A DNA stretch of 31,302 nucleotides from Actinospica sp035712985 (GCA_035712985.1 DASTAE010000028.1:1-31302); one strand, 5' to 3'. Shown: positions 8,644-16,560, counted from the first letter of the stretch. Program-made: numbers and translations. Notes: a model not told the origin generated them from the letters alone.

Positions 8644-9414
8644 TCAGCTTCCTGCCGTCCTCGTCAGTCGGATCTTCGGCTGGTTGTCCCAGGGATCGAC
8701 CCAATCGTGCATCAGCCGTGCGTCGAGCCCGTAGCGGCCGGCTAGCTCGGTGAGCGTGTCGGTTCGGTAGTAGAAGTCCTCGTGGTGCACCTGGTATTCG
8801 GTGTCCTCGGTGCGGTAGAAGGTGAAGTCGAAGAATCCGTCGGGCGCCATGATCCTGGCCACGTGCGAGAAGCACTCGTCGATCACTTCGATCGGGCAGT
8901 GCGTGAAGACGCTGTTCGCGTGAACGGCGTCGAAGTAATGGTCCGGCAGGAATTCGAACTTCAAGTCGTTGGTGTATGTCAGCTGTGGCAGCTTGTCCTG
9001 AAGACGGCATGCGGCGATCACCTGCTGCGCGGACAGCAATACGTCCGGCGAGATGTCGATGCCGTAGTAGTTTCGCGCATCCAGGTATTCGATGAGGGAC
9101 CGGCCGGCGCGCAGATTTCCGCAGCCTATCTCCAGCAGTCGGCTGGTCGGTGTCAGGCCGTTCTTGACGAGGTAGTCGAACTGCATGCGGCCGAACTCGG
9201 CGCCCTGGTCCGGGTTTCGGCTGCCTACCGCCATGTCGAGGCTGCGCTTCGCCTTGTAGCTCATGACCGCGCGGTAGTAGCTGACGTGGTCCTGCGTACC
9301 GGCGCGAAGGCGGGCGTCCACCGCGATGCGCTGCAGGTACGGCAGGATCTCAGTGGGATGCCGCGCGGCGAAGGCGAGCTTGTAGCTCAGCGCGGACCGG
9401 TTCTGCGTCGTCAT
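8644..9414 (-). CDS. Class I SAM-dependent methyltransferase
   Basis: The product has 256 residues. SAM-binding motif I is LLEIGCGNLRAG (about residues 92-103), followed by an acidic strand end YYGIDIS and motif FDAVHANSVFTH, all typical of Rossmann-fold class I methyltransferases. An N-terminal helical segment of about 75 residues precedes the fold. ATG 9414 is 4 bp after the stop of the acyltransferase gene, with GAGG close upstream, so it is the last gene of the four-gene operon that starts at 13163. The target could be a sugar hydroxyl or the product of the upstream ATP-grasp/oxidoreductase genes. O-methylation of an exported glycan is a common role for such genes in polysaccharide loci. 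The acceptor is not determined. Confidence 0.88.
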   Translation of the reverse strand: MTTQNRSALSYKLAFAARHPTEILPYLQRIAVDARLRAGTQDHVSYYRAVMSYKAKRSLDMAVGSRNPDQGAEFGRMQFDYLVKNGLTPTSRLLEIGCGNLRAGRSLIEYLDARNYYGIDISPDVLLSAQQVIAACRLQDKLPQLTYTNDLKFEFLPDHYFDAVHANSVFTHCPIEVIDECFSHVARIMAPDGFFDFTFYRTEDTEYQVHHEDFYYRTDTLTELAGRYGLDARLMHDWVDPWDNQPKIRLTRTAGS

Positions 9415-9418
9415 TTCC

Positions 9419-10513
9419 TCACCCCTCGGCCTGCGCCGTGACGTGTCGGCGGACCAGCGCGCCGCAGCGCAGCACCGTGTCGGCGGCGCGGAACAGCGGC
9501 GGGTGCGCCCTGATCTGGCGGATCGCCCAGGCCTGCGGAGACGTCCGGGCCCGGTGCGCCGCGCCCATCAGCGTGCGCTGCGTGACGGTTCCCTCGGCGA
9601 CCAGCAGTTCACCGGTCTTCATGGTGTCCTTGTACCGCATCTTCCCCTTGCCGAGGTCGATCAGGCTGACACCGTCGGCGGCGAGTCCCGCCGCGAGCCG
9701 CAAGGCCAGGGTCAGTCCGGGCGAGTACCTGCCGAAGGCCGGGTCGTAGGCGGGGAACCAGTAGGTCATGATCTCGCCTGCGCGCAGGCCGAAATGCGCG
9801 GCGACGGGCGACTCCCCCGCGTACAGCACGGACAGCACGCCGGTGAGCGCGGGGGTCCGGGTGGCCAGCAGCGCGTCGAGCAGTTCGACGGTCCAGGGCT
9901 GGCTGAACCGGTCCAGCCGCCCGGTACGGCGGTACTGCCCGGACTTCCACGCCATGAGGGTGCGGAGTTCGCCGATGTCGGCTGAAGCCTCGACCAGCCG
10001 CAACTCGCCGACCTCGCGGGCCAGCTTGCGGGCCTTGCGCCCTTGTCCGTTGACGAATTCCGGTGATCTGCGCCGCAGTTCGGCGTGGTAGGTGTCGAAG
10101 CCCTCTGACAGGTCGACGACCGGCGACGGCGCGAGCGCGGTGCGGTGCCCCTCGAACGGCTGGCCGGCGGCCAGATGGTCGAAGTGCCAGGCGGAGATCC
10201 CGCAGGCCTTGAGCAGCGCCCGCGCATCCCAGCGGACGCCGGGCAGGTGAACGAGGCCCTGGCAGTCGGTCAGGCCGGCGGCGATCGGCACACCGAGGCC
10301 GAGGGAGCGCCGTTCGAACGGGAAGAACCCGGTGATGTCCGGGCCCTCGCTGAGCACCGCGACCCTGGCCGACGGCCGCAGCCGCCCGACCGCGACGGTG
10401 AATTCGGGGCTGAGGAACGGATTGGCCAACGCGGGGTTCTTCGCCTGCATCCCGTGCCAGCAGGTGATCTCCGCCGAGCCGAGCTCCTCGGGCCGGATCA
10501 CCGTGGTCGTCAC
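9419..10513 (-). CDS. BioF2/CelD-type GNAT-fold acyltransferase
   Basis: The product has 364 residues from GTG 10513, which overlaps the TGA of the upstream FAD oxidoreductase by 4 bp (GTGA). A longer reading from 10906 only adds an Arg/Gly-rich run inside the upstream gene and is rejected. Visible family marks are a central basic segment (RRRSPEFVNGQGRKARKLA), then PVAAHFGLRAGEIMTYW, and YSPGLTLALRLAAGLAADGV leading to LIDLGKGKMRYKD. These are characteristic of the CelD/BcsL or FemAB-like acetyltransferase family that accompanies exopolysaccharide genes. It probably transfers an acyl or aminoacyl group to a glycan or to the product of the operon. The FemAB-like fold leaves open aminoacyl-tRNA use. 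Confidence 0.85.
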   Translation of the reverse strand: MTTTVIRPEELGSAEITCWHGMQAKNPALANPFLSPEFTVAVGRLRPSARVAVLSEGPDITGFFPFERRSLGLGVPIAAGLTDCQGLVHLPGVRWDARALLKACGISAWHFDHLAAGQPFEGHRTALAPSPVVDLSEGFDTYHAELRRRSPEFVNGQGRKARKLAREVGELRLVEASADIGELRTLMAWKSGQYRRTGRLDRFSQPWTVELLDALLATRTPALTGVLSVLYAGESPVAAHFGLRAGEIMTYWFPAYDPAFGRYSPGLTLALRLAAGLAADGVSLIDLGKGKMRYKDTMKTGELLVAEGTVTQRTLMGAAHRARTSPQAWAIRQIRAHPPLFRAADTVLRCGALVRRHVTAQAEG

Positions 10514-11826
10514 CGCGGCCTCGTCGGCAGGCCGGCGGCCGCCCTGGCGCTGATCCGCCGCGCGGCGAACCCGGCCCCGCAGGCGAAGCGCATGACGGGC
10601 CCGAACGTCTCGGCGGCAGCCTGGCCCGCGAAGAACAGCCCGGGCACGGAGGACTCGAAGGAGCCGGTCAGGTGCGGCCAGCCGGACACCTTGCGCAGCT
10701 CGTCCCGCAGGGTCGAATCCAGGAAGTCCATCCGGGCCAGGTCGACCCGGTAACCCGTCGCCGCCAGCACGTGATCGACCCGGAGCTGCTTCGGTCCCTC
10801 CGGCGAGTCGACGTTGAGCACGACCTTCCCGGCGTCGCCCCGCGCCGACGTCACCCGCTGCCCCTCCAGCACGGGCAGGCTGCCGTCGACCCGGTCGCGC
10901 AGCCACCAGGCGCCCAGCGGTCCGAGCACCTGCCGGACCAGTCGGAGCCTGGTATCGGCCGGCAGGTAGCGGAACATCTGCGGGGCGTGGCTGAACGGGT
11001 AGATCCGCCAGGTCGGCCCGAGCGGCGAGTTCGGCTGCGGCAGCATGCCGAGCAGCCCGGTTTTCGGCGGCGCGGGCGGCAGGCCCCAGCGCACCGCGCC
11101 GCGGACCAGCACCTGGACGCGGGCGCCGCTCTCGTGCAGCAGCGCGGCGGTTTCCAGGGCCGACTGGCCGGCGCCCACGACCGCGACCTCGCGGCCCGCG
11201 AAGACGGAGAGGTCGCGGTGCTGAGAGCTGTGCGACACAAGGCCCGCGGCCGAAGGCCCGTCGGGTCCGGCTGCGGCGGCCAGCTCAGGCGGCGTGTACG
11301 CGAAGCCGGTCACACCGCTCGCGACGACCACTCCGTTCGCCGCCAGTTCGGACCCGTCGCTCAGGTGCAGCGCGAAGCCCTGGCCGTCGGCCCGCGCCAG
11401 CCGCTCCACCAGCAGCGGCTCGACGTCGGGCACCAGGCGCCGCTGGAACCACTCCCCGTACGCGATGAAGAGGTCCGCGGGGACGATCTGCGTCCCCGTG
11501 AGCGGCCGGATGCCGTGGGCGTCGCAGTAGTCGGCGAGCGTGTAGCCGGGGACGGCGGCGGACAGGCTGGACGCGGCCGGTGTCGACTTCAGGCACATGC
11601 CGGTGGGCATGTGCAGGCGCCAGCTCGACATCACGTCGCCGAACACCCGGACCGGCATGCCCAGGGCGCGCAGGTGCGCGGCCACCGACAGCCCGTAGGG
11701 CCCGGCGCCGATGATGACCGTCTGCGCGCGCCCGCCGCTCGGGCGCGGTGCCGGACGGCCCGCGACCACCGAGTTGGCGGGCCGGGTGGGAGCGATACGC
11801 AGCTTGATGTGTTCCGAGATCGACAT
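10510..11826 (-). CDS. FAD/NAD(P)-dependent oxidoreductase, flavin monooxygenase-like
   Basis: The product has 438 residues. The first dinucleotide-binding motif VIIGAGPYGLSVAAHL (Gly40-Gly45) binds FAD. A second, REVAVVGAGQSALETAALL near residue 215-235, fits NAD(P)H, and a late ATGYRVD segment matches the ATG motif of two-dinucleotide-binding flavoproteins. Context residues such as SSWRLHMPTGMCLKS resemble flavin-containing and lysine/ornithine N-hydroxylase-type monooxygenases. Start ATG 11826 lacks a strong Shine-Dalgarno and lies 62 bp after the ATP-grasp stop. Its stop overlaps the start of the acyltransferase gene. Oxidation or N-hydroxylation of an amine linked by the ATP-grasp enzyme is an attractive idea but is inference. 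Confidence 0.87.
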   Translation of the reverse strand: MSISEHIKLRIAPTRPANSVVAGRPAPRPSGGRAQTVIIGAGPYGLSVAAHLRALGMPVRVFGDVMSSWRLHMPTGMCLKSTPAASSLSAAVPGYTLADYCDAHGIRPLTGTQIVPADLFIAYGEWFQRRLVPDVEPLLVERLARADGQGFALHLSDGSELAANGVVVASGVTGFAYTPPELAAAAGPDGPSAAGLVSHSSQHRDLSVFAGREVAVVGAGQSALETAALLHESGARVQVLVRGAVRWGLPPAPPKTGLLGMLPQPNSPLGPTWRIYPFSHAPQMFRYLPADTRLRLVRQVLGPLGAWWLRDRVDGSLPVLEGQRVTSARGDAGKVVLNVDSPEGPKQLRVDHVLAATGYRVDLARMDFLDSTLRDELRKVSGWPHLTGSFESSVPGLFFAGQAAAETFGPVMRFACGAGFAARRISARAAAGLPTRPR

Positions 11827-11888
11827 GCCACAAAGCTGCTTCGCGGACCTCTAGCGGCCCCCAACGAAGAGTCAATGTCTGCTCAAGA

Positions 11889-13163
11889 TCAAGGCCGTTC
11901 CGCCGAGTCCGGAGCACCGGCCGGCGTCCTGCGGGGACCCGAATGCCGTGCGCGCGCCCCGGATCCCAGGAACGGCAGCATGGCGAGAACCGGCAGCGGG
12001 TCGTCGGCGGCGAGCCAGGCCAGCTCGGTGTCGGTGGCACGCGGCGGCTTCGGCGCCGCGGGATAGCCGTTGCCACGGTGGCTGCCGAACCGGTAGGCCA
12101 GCCTGGCCGGCAGGTCGATGTGCTCGACGACGATCCGCCGCCCGTCGGGAACCGTGCCGGGCGGAATCGTCCGGCCGGTGAGGTCGAGATGCTGGGCGCG
12201 CACCACGTCGATGTCGTCGTGCTCCGTCGCGAAGAGCCGGAACTGGTTTCCCACGCGCGGGTTGAAGTCGACCAGTTTGAACCGCCCGTCACGCAGATCG
12301 AGCCGCCAGTCGAGGTCGGCTATGCCGCGGAAGCCGAGCGCCGCGCAGAATTCCGCGGCGAGCCGGGCGAGTACCGGGTTGGCCAGCGTGTACGCGGCCG
12401 CGGTGGCGCCGTTGTGCGGCGGCCAGGAGCGTATCTTCACGCCGGTGAACAGGCACCGGCACTCCGAGTTCGCGTCGCAGTACAGGTGGACGATCCAGTC
12501 CTGAGCCTGCTCGCGGGGGATGTATTCCTGGACGATCACTCCGGGCACGTCCCCGGGCACCGTCGCGAGCAGTTCCTCCCGCGAGCGCACCACGGTCGTG
12601 TGCGGGACGGCCGGCGCCCGCCGCCGCTGCCACGGCTCGGCGTTCTTGATCACGACGGGGAACACGGCGTCGGCGGCGAACGACGCGAGTTGCGCCCTGG
12701 TCGCGGGCTGCACGGTCAGCGGCGCCGGCACGCCGTGCTCCCGGCACAGCTCGAAGAGCCGCTGCTTGCTGGCCAGTTCCCTGGGCAGTCCGGCGGGGAC
12801 CTCGGGAAACAGGAAGAAGTCCGCCAGCGACGGCGCGTGCTCGGCGATCAGCACGGCGGCCTCGTCGTCCACCGGCACCAGCACGCACCGCTCTCCCGCC
12901 GACTCGCGCAGCGCTAGGCCCACCGACCGCAGCCTGGCGGCCAGCGTGCCCGGCTCCTCGTGCCCGGTGACCCGCCAGACGAACCGGCCCGCGCAGTACC
13001 TCGACGCGGCCACCGGCGTCCAGCGGTCCTCGGTGATCGCGTAGGTCGGCACGCCGAGCCGGCCCAGGCTGCGCACGACAGCCACTCCGCCGGAGTGCAG
13101 CGGATACTGGCCGATCTTCAGGAGCAGGGCGGGAACGGAGACGTCAGCGCGGACGTCCGGCAT
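11889..13163 (-). CDS. ATP-grasp carboxylate-amine ligase
   Basis: The product has 424 residues from ATG 13163, chosen because GGGAGGGAGG (plus-strand 13171-13180) lies exactly 7 bp upstream. The reading frame extends upstream as Arg/Ser-rich sequence, which is rejected. Visible parts are an N-terminal pre-ATP-grasp domain (GGVAVVRSLGRLGVPTYAI), the ATP-binding core with FPVVIKNAEPW (lysine) and VIVQEYIPRE, and the metal-binding C-terminal strand FKLVDFNPRVGNQFRLF. This family joins a carboxylate to an amine through an acyl phosphate. It heads the operon continuing with the oxidoreductase, acyltransferase and methyltransferase. Substrates are unknown; candidates are an amino acid attached to an amino sugar or a small peptide-like product. 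The C-terminal 25 residues are Arg/Pro-rich and probably disordered. Confidence 0.87.
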   Translation of the reverse strand: MPDVRADVSVPALLLKIGQYPLHSGGVAVVRSLGRLGVPTYAITEDRWTPVAASRYCAGRFVWRVTGHEEPGTLAARLRSVGLALRESAGERCVLVPVDDEAAVLIAEHAPSLADFFLFPEVPAGLPRELASKQRLFELCREHGVPAPLTVQPATRAQLASFAADAVFPVVIKNAEPWQRRRAPAVPHTTVVRSREELLATVPGDVPGVIVQEYIPREQAQDWIVHLYCDANSECRCLFTGVKIRSWPPHNGATAAAYTLANPVLARLAAEFCAALGFRGIADLDWRLDLRDGRFKLVDFNPRVGNQFRLFATEHDDIDVVRAQHLDLTGRTIPPGTVPDGRRIVVEHIDLPARLAYRFGSHRGNGYPAAPKPPRATDTELAWLAADDPLPVLAMLPFLGSGARARHSGPRRTPAGAPDSAERP

Positions 13164-13190
13164 CCGGCATCCTCCCTCCCGGGGCGGCGG

Positions 13191-13219
13191 ATTCGCATTC
13201 TGGCAATTCGCACTATAAC
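13191..13219. promoter_or_regulatory. Divergent promoter region with ATTCGCA direct repeats
   Basis: ATTCGCA occurs at 13191-13197 and again at 13206-13212, 15 bp apart. Reading on the minus strand, TATAGT (plus-strand 13213-13218) matches a TANNNT -10 element and would start transcription about 40 bp upstream of the ATP-grasp gene. On the plus strand TATAAC at 13214-13219 could serve the GT2 gene. A small imperfect hairpin (CTTGAGG, AAAA, CCTGACAAG) follows at 13241-13260. Confidence 0.4.
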
Positions 13220-13347
13220 GCGAGGGTGGCGAGCAGGCCTCTTGAGGAAAACCTGACAAGCCCTTGAAGGAACCCGCACCTGCGCCGACGAGAATTCGGA
13301 GGGAAAGCAGCCTAGGACCGACGACTGCCCGGAAGCTGGTGAATCCG

Positions 13348-14361
13348 ATGCCGCAGGAGACGACGACTACGGCCGAGGCCCCCGTCCCCGCGACTCCCCT
13401 GCGAACCTCTCCGCCGCGCGCGGGCAAATCCGCCGACGGGCTCACTCTGACGGTCATCGTCTGCGCGTACACGCTCGACCGCTGGGACGACATGACGGCG
13501 GCCCTGGATTCGATTCGCGGCCAGATCCGCCCGGCCGACGAACTCATCCTCGTCGTCGACCACTGCCCGGCGCTGGCCGCGCGGGCCGCGGCCGTGCTCC
13601 GGGGAGTCCGGGTCGTGACGAGCCGCGGGCATCCGGGGCTGTCCGGGGCGCGCAACACCGGCGTCGCCGAGGCGCGCGGCGCGATCCTCGCGTTCCTCGA
13701 CGACGACGCCGTGGCGGACCCGCACTGGACCCGCCGTCTGCTGGCGTGCTACTCCGACCAGGACGTTCTGGGCGTGGGCGGAAGCGTTCAACCCAGTTGG
13801 GACGCGCGCCGACCGGTCTGGTTCCCCGCGGAGTTCGACTGGGTCGTCGGCTGCACGTACCGGGGCATGCCGGCGGTACGGTCGCCGGTGCGCAACTTCC
13901 TCGGTGCGAACATGTCCTTCCGCCGGGAGGTCCTGGCGTCCGACGGCGGCTTTCGCAGCGATCTCGGCCGGGCCGGGGGGCGTCCCCTGGGCTGCGAGGA
14001 GACGGAGCTCTGCATTCGGGCCGCGGCGCAGAACCCTGAGAGCGTCTTCCTCTACGAACCGGAGGCCACGGTCCGCCACCGCGTGCCCCGGCAGCGGGCC
14101 ACCTGGTCTTATTTTCGCGCGCGCTGCTTCGCCGAAGGACTGTCGAAGGCCACCATGGTCCGGCAGACCGGCGCCCGGCGGGGGCTGTCCACCGAGCGCT
14201 CATACGTCCGGTCGACGATACCCAGCGCCCTGTTTCGCCTACCACGCCGCGACGACGGGCACCCGTGGCTCGCGACCGTCCCCGCCGTCGTGGCCGGTGT
14301 GGTGGTCACCTCGGTCGGCTACCTCCTCGGGCGTATGCGCATCCACCGCGGACGTGCTTAG
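13348..14361 (+). CDS. Family 2 glycosyltransferase, paralogue of the 6737 gene
   Basis: The product has 337 residues from ATG 13348, preceded by GGTGA 7 bp upstream. An upstream in-frame TTG at 13264 would add 28 residues but has a weaker context. The GT-A core starts LTVIVCAYTLDRWDD, with GLSGARNTGV and the metal-binding FLDDDA (Asp118-120), then CEETELCIRAA and a C-terminal FAEGLSKATMVRQTGARRG module. A hydrophobic helix (VPAVVAGVVVTSVGYLLG) near the end suggests membrane anchoring. The resemblance to the 6737 gene along the whole length shows an old duplication within this locus. It lies 8 bp upstream of the clan-A hydrolase lipoprotein gene, so the two are probably co-transcribed. It likely adds one sugar of the repeat unit. 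Confidence 0.88.
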   Translation: MPQETTTTAEAPVPATPLRTSPPRAGKSADGLTLTVIVCAYTLDRWDDMTAALDSIRGQIRPADELILVVDHCPALAARAAAVLRGVRVVTSRGHPGLSGARNTGVAEARGAILAFLDDDAVADPHWTRRLLACYSDQDVLGVGGSVQPSWDARRPVWFPAEFDWVVGCTYRGMPAVRSPVRNFLGANMSFRREVLASDGGFRSDLGRAGGRPLGCEETELCIRAAAQNPESVFLYEPEATVRHRVPRQRATWSYFRARCFAEGLSKATMVRQTGARRGLSTERSYVRSTIPSALFRLPRRDDGHPWLATVPAVVAGVVVTSVGYLLGRMRIHRGRA

Positions 14362-14369
14362 GTCTTCTC

Positions 14370-15710
14370 GTGGCAGGCCTCTTCAGCAGGCTTCGAAAAC
14401 CAATCGGTCTGCAACTGCCGATCATCGCACTCGCATTCGCGCTCCTGACATCCGGCTGTGCGGGCAGTGCCTCAAGCTCCGGCCCGCAGCCGGGCGCCAC
14501 ATCCATGAGCGCGCTCGATCCCCTGGCTCCGGGCTGGGGTGTCACTCACACCCAGTACACCGCCGACGACGGCACCGCTGCTTCGGCGGCGAATGCCGAG
14601 CGGTCGCTCGGAAGCGTCGCCATGCCGCAGGATCAGGCAATCATGGGGTGGGGTGCGGACAACCCTGAACCCTCGCCGGGCGAATACGACTTCGCCTCAC
14701 TCGACTCGCGCATGTCGTTGATCCGGGCGACCGGAGGACTGCCCGTGATCACCCTGTGCTGCGCACCGGATTGGATGAAGGGCGGCAGGGCGGCGCAGAC
14801 CGATTGGTCTCAGTTGGCGGCGGCACCGCTCCCGGCGCACTACCAGGACTTCGCCGACCTGGCCGCGACCGTTGCCCGTCGGTATCCATACGTCCGCGAT
14901 TACATCGTCTGGAATGAACTCAAAGGGTTCATGGGCAACGGAACCGGCCCGTGGAACATAACGGGCTATGTGGATTTATACAATAGGGTCTACAAGGCCT
15001 TGAAGGCGGTCAATCCGGCCATTCTCGTGGGTGGCCCTTATGTGCCCATGGAAAGCTCTCAGCCAGACGGACACGCTGACTCGTCGACCCTTTCCGGAAC
15101 CTGGGGAAGGGTCGATCCTCGGTCGCTCGGCGCTCTCGACTACTGGCTGGCCCATAAGGCCGGTGCGGACTTCGTCGTCGTGGACGGCTCGAGTGTCAGT
15201 GAGCAGGGTGACACCCCGGGCGGCGCGTTCTCGGCGGTGCAGAAGTTCACCGCCGTCAGCCGGTGGATCACGGCTCTGACGAAGCTCCCGGTCTGGTGGT
15301 CGGAGTGGTACGTCGAGCCGGCGGACTCCGGCTGGACTGAGTCGCACAGGACAGCCGTGCAGGCCGCGGCGATGATGGCGCTCGTGTACGGCGGGGAATC
15401 CGCGGCACTGTACTGGAATCCCGAGAAGCCGTCCGGCCCATGCCCCGGTTGCCTGTGGACGAATGCGACCTCGGGCCGCGGTACGGGAGGTGAGCCGATG
15501 CCGATGTCGGCCGCGCTGCAGGGCTTCGCCCGCTGGTTCGGTCCCGGCGTGGCGGTGACCAGCAGCGCGACGCCGTCCTCGGCGGTACTCGTTCTGACGC
15601 AAGCCAAGGAAGGCGTGGCGGTGAACACCACCGACGCCCCGGCGACCGGCCACGCGGCCGGCCGCGTGCTCCGGCTCGCTCCGTATCAGGTGCTCTGGTT
15701 TCCGATCTGA
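14370..15710 (+). CDS. Clan GH-A glycoside hydrolase lipoprotein (GH39-like)
   Basis: The product has 446 residues from GTG 14370. This start gives a classic lipoprotein signal: basic residues, a hydrophobic core and the lipobox LTSGC (Cys30). The catalytic domain follows a Ser/Gly/Pro linker. VWNELKG (Glu183) carries the Asn-Glu acid/base pair of clan GH-A TIM barrels, and VWWSEWYVEP (Glu312) carries the likely nucleophile; the layout resembles GH39 and GH5-like enzymes. Leu203 is encoded by TTA (14976-14978), the only TTA codon found while checking the larger genes. In actinomycetes such codons make translation depend on the bldA tRNA. With the GH16 enzyme this makes two surface hydrolases in the locus, suggesting polymer trimming or recycling. 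Substrate is not determined. Confidence 0.85.
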   Translation: MAGLFSRLRKPIGLQLPIIALAFALLTSGCAGSASSSGPQPGATSMSALDPLAPGWGVTHTQYTADDGTAASAANAERSLGSVAMPQDQAIMGWGADNPEPSPGEYDFASLDSRMSLIRATGGLPVITLCCAPDWMKGGRAAQTDWSQLAAAPLPAHYQDFADLAATVARRYPYVRDYIVWNELKGFMGNGTGPWNITGYVDLYNRVYKALKAVNPAILVGGPYVPMESSQPDGHADSSTLSGTWGRVDPRSLGALDYWLAHKAGADFVVVDGSSVSEQGDTPGGAFSAVQKFTAVSRWITALTKLPVWWSEWYVEPADSGWTESHRTAVQAAAMMALVYGGESAALYWNPEKPSGPCPGCLWTNATSGRGTGGEPMPMSAALQGFARWFGPGVAVTSSATPSSAVLVLTQAKEGVAVNTTDAPATGHAAGRVLRLAPYQVLWFPI

Positions 15711-15782
15711 TCCCTTCGAACCGACCTGCGGCTGCCCGGATCGGCGGGCATACTTCAAGGCAGAAGCAGAAGGGAGCCCGTG

Positions 15783-16178
15783 ATGAACCGCTCCGTCGCG
15801 CTGACGATCCTGGCGGCTGCCAGCGGTTGGATCGCCCTCGCGGCCCTGCTGCTGCCGGACGCGTCGATGCCGCGGATCCTCATCGCGGCCGCATTCATCA
15901 CCTGCGGGCCGGGAGCGGCCGCGCTGCGGCCGGCCCGCACGGTCCTGCGCCGCCACGGGCAAGCTCTGGCGGGCCTCGAAGCGGCCGTCGTGGTGGTCGC
16001 GGTGAGCGTCTCAGTGGGCGCCCTGGTCGCGGAGGCGTTCCTGCTCACCCACAGCTTCACCGCCGTGCGGTGCACCGTCGCGCTCGCGGTTCTCACCACG
16101 ATCACGGCGCTCTGGCCGGTCAGAACCCGCGGACCTTCTCCGGCCGGATCCGGGTCGCGATCGAGTACTTCGCCATGA
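15783..16178 (+). CDS. Small membrane protein of unknown function
   Basis: The product has 131 residues from ATG 15783, with GAAGGGAG 7 bp upstream. Four hydrophobic segments can be seen: about residues 5-24, 30-48, 62-84 and 95-112. The last 20 residues, Arg/Ser/Pro-rich, are read antisense through the 3' end of the PPOX gene (59 bp overlap) and are probably not conserved. No family was recognised. The gene lies 72 bp after the glycoside hydrolase and may be the last plus-strand gene of the polysaccharide locus, or independent of it. Confidence 0.6.
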   Translation: MNRSVALTILAAASGWIALAALLLPDASMPRILIAAAFITCGPGAAALRPARTVLRRHGQALAGLEAAVVVVAVSVSVGALVAEAFLLTHSFTAVRCTVALAVLTTITALWPVRTRGPSPAGSGSRSSTSP

Positions 16179-16560
16179 ACGCCTCGAGCTCCCGGCCGGT
16201 CGCCTGCAGGCGCGGGCCGTACTTGGCGGCGTAGGCGGGGACCTCGTGCGCGGGCGGGTGGCCTTCGAGGATCTCGACGGAGCCGGTGAACACGGTGATA
16301 CCGCCGGCGCCGTCGGCGGAGTCGAGGTTCAGCGCGACGCGCGGGCGTTCGACCAGGGTGCGCAGCCGGGCCGCGGTGTTGTCGTGGTAGATCAGGAAGC
16401 TCTCGGTCTCGTCCTGCCAGAGGAACCACACCGGGTTGGGCTGCGGTGTTCCGCTGGCGGCGACCGTGGTGAGCCAGATGATCCGCTCCTCGGCCAGCCG
16501 CGTGCGCACGGCCCGGCCGAAGGGCGTGCTCGGATCGGGCAGGACGCTCATCCCCGTCAT
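16120..16560 (-). CDS. PPOX-class F420/flavin-dependent enzyme
   Basis: The product has 146 residues from ATG 16560; ATG 16551 is an alternative and a longer frame to 16623 is less likely. It has the split-barrel fold signature: RLAEERIIWLTTVAASGTPQ, then PVWFLWQDETESFLIYH, RPRVALNLD, and GITVFTGSVEIL. These features and the C-terminus (IRPEKVRGF) match the pyridoxamine 5'-phosphate oxidase-like family TIGR03667, whose characterised relatives bind F420 or flavin and reduce small substrates. It stands alone between the small membrane protein and the divergent TPR gene. The physiological substrate is unknown. Confidence 0.87.
   Translation of the reverse strand: MTGMSVLPDPSTPFGRAVRTRLAEERIIWLTTVAASGTPQPNPVWFLWQDETESFLIYHDNTAARLRTLVERPRVALNLDSADGAGGITVFTGSVEILEGHPPAHEVPAYAAKYGPRLQATGRELEAFMAKYSIATRIRPEKVRGF

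Noticed and set aside
10514..10906. N-terminal extension of the acyltransferase
   Set aside because: It lies wholly inside the FAD oxidoreductase gene in another frame and has no recognisable content; the GTGA overlap gives the natural start.
13164..13658. N-terminal extension of the ATP-grasp ligase
   Set aside because: It would run antisense to the GT2 gene and lacks similarity; a strong Shine-Dalgarno sits 7 bp before ATG 13163.
15733..15750. TGCCCG and CGGGCA inverted repeat after the hydrolase gene, possible terminator
   Set aside because: The stem is only 6 bp with no T-tract, and such repeats are frequent by chance at this GC content.
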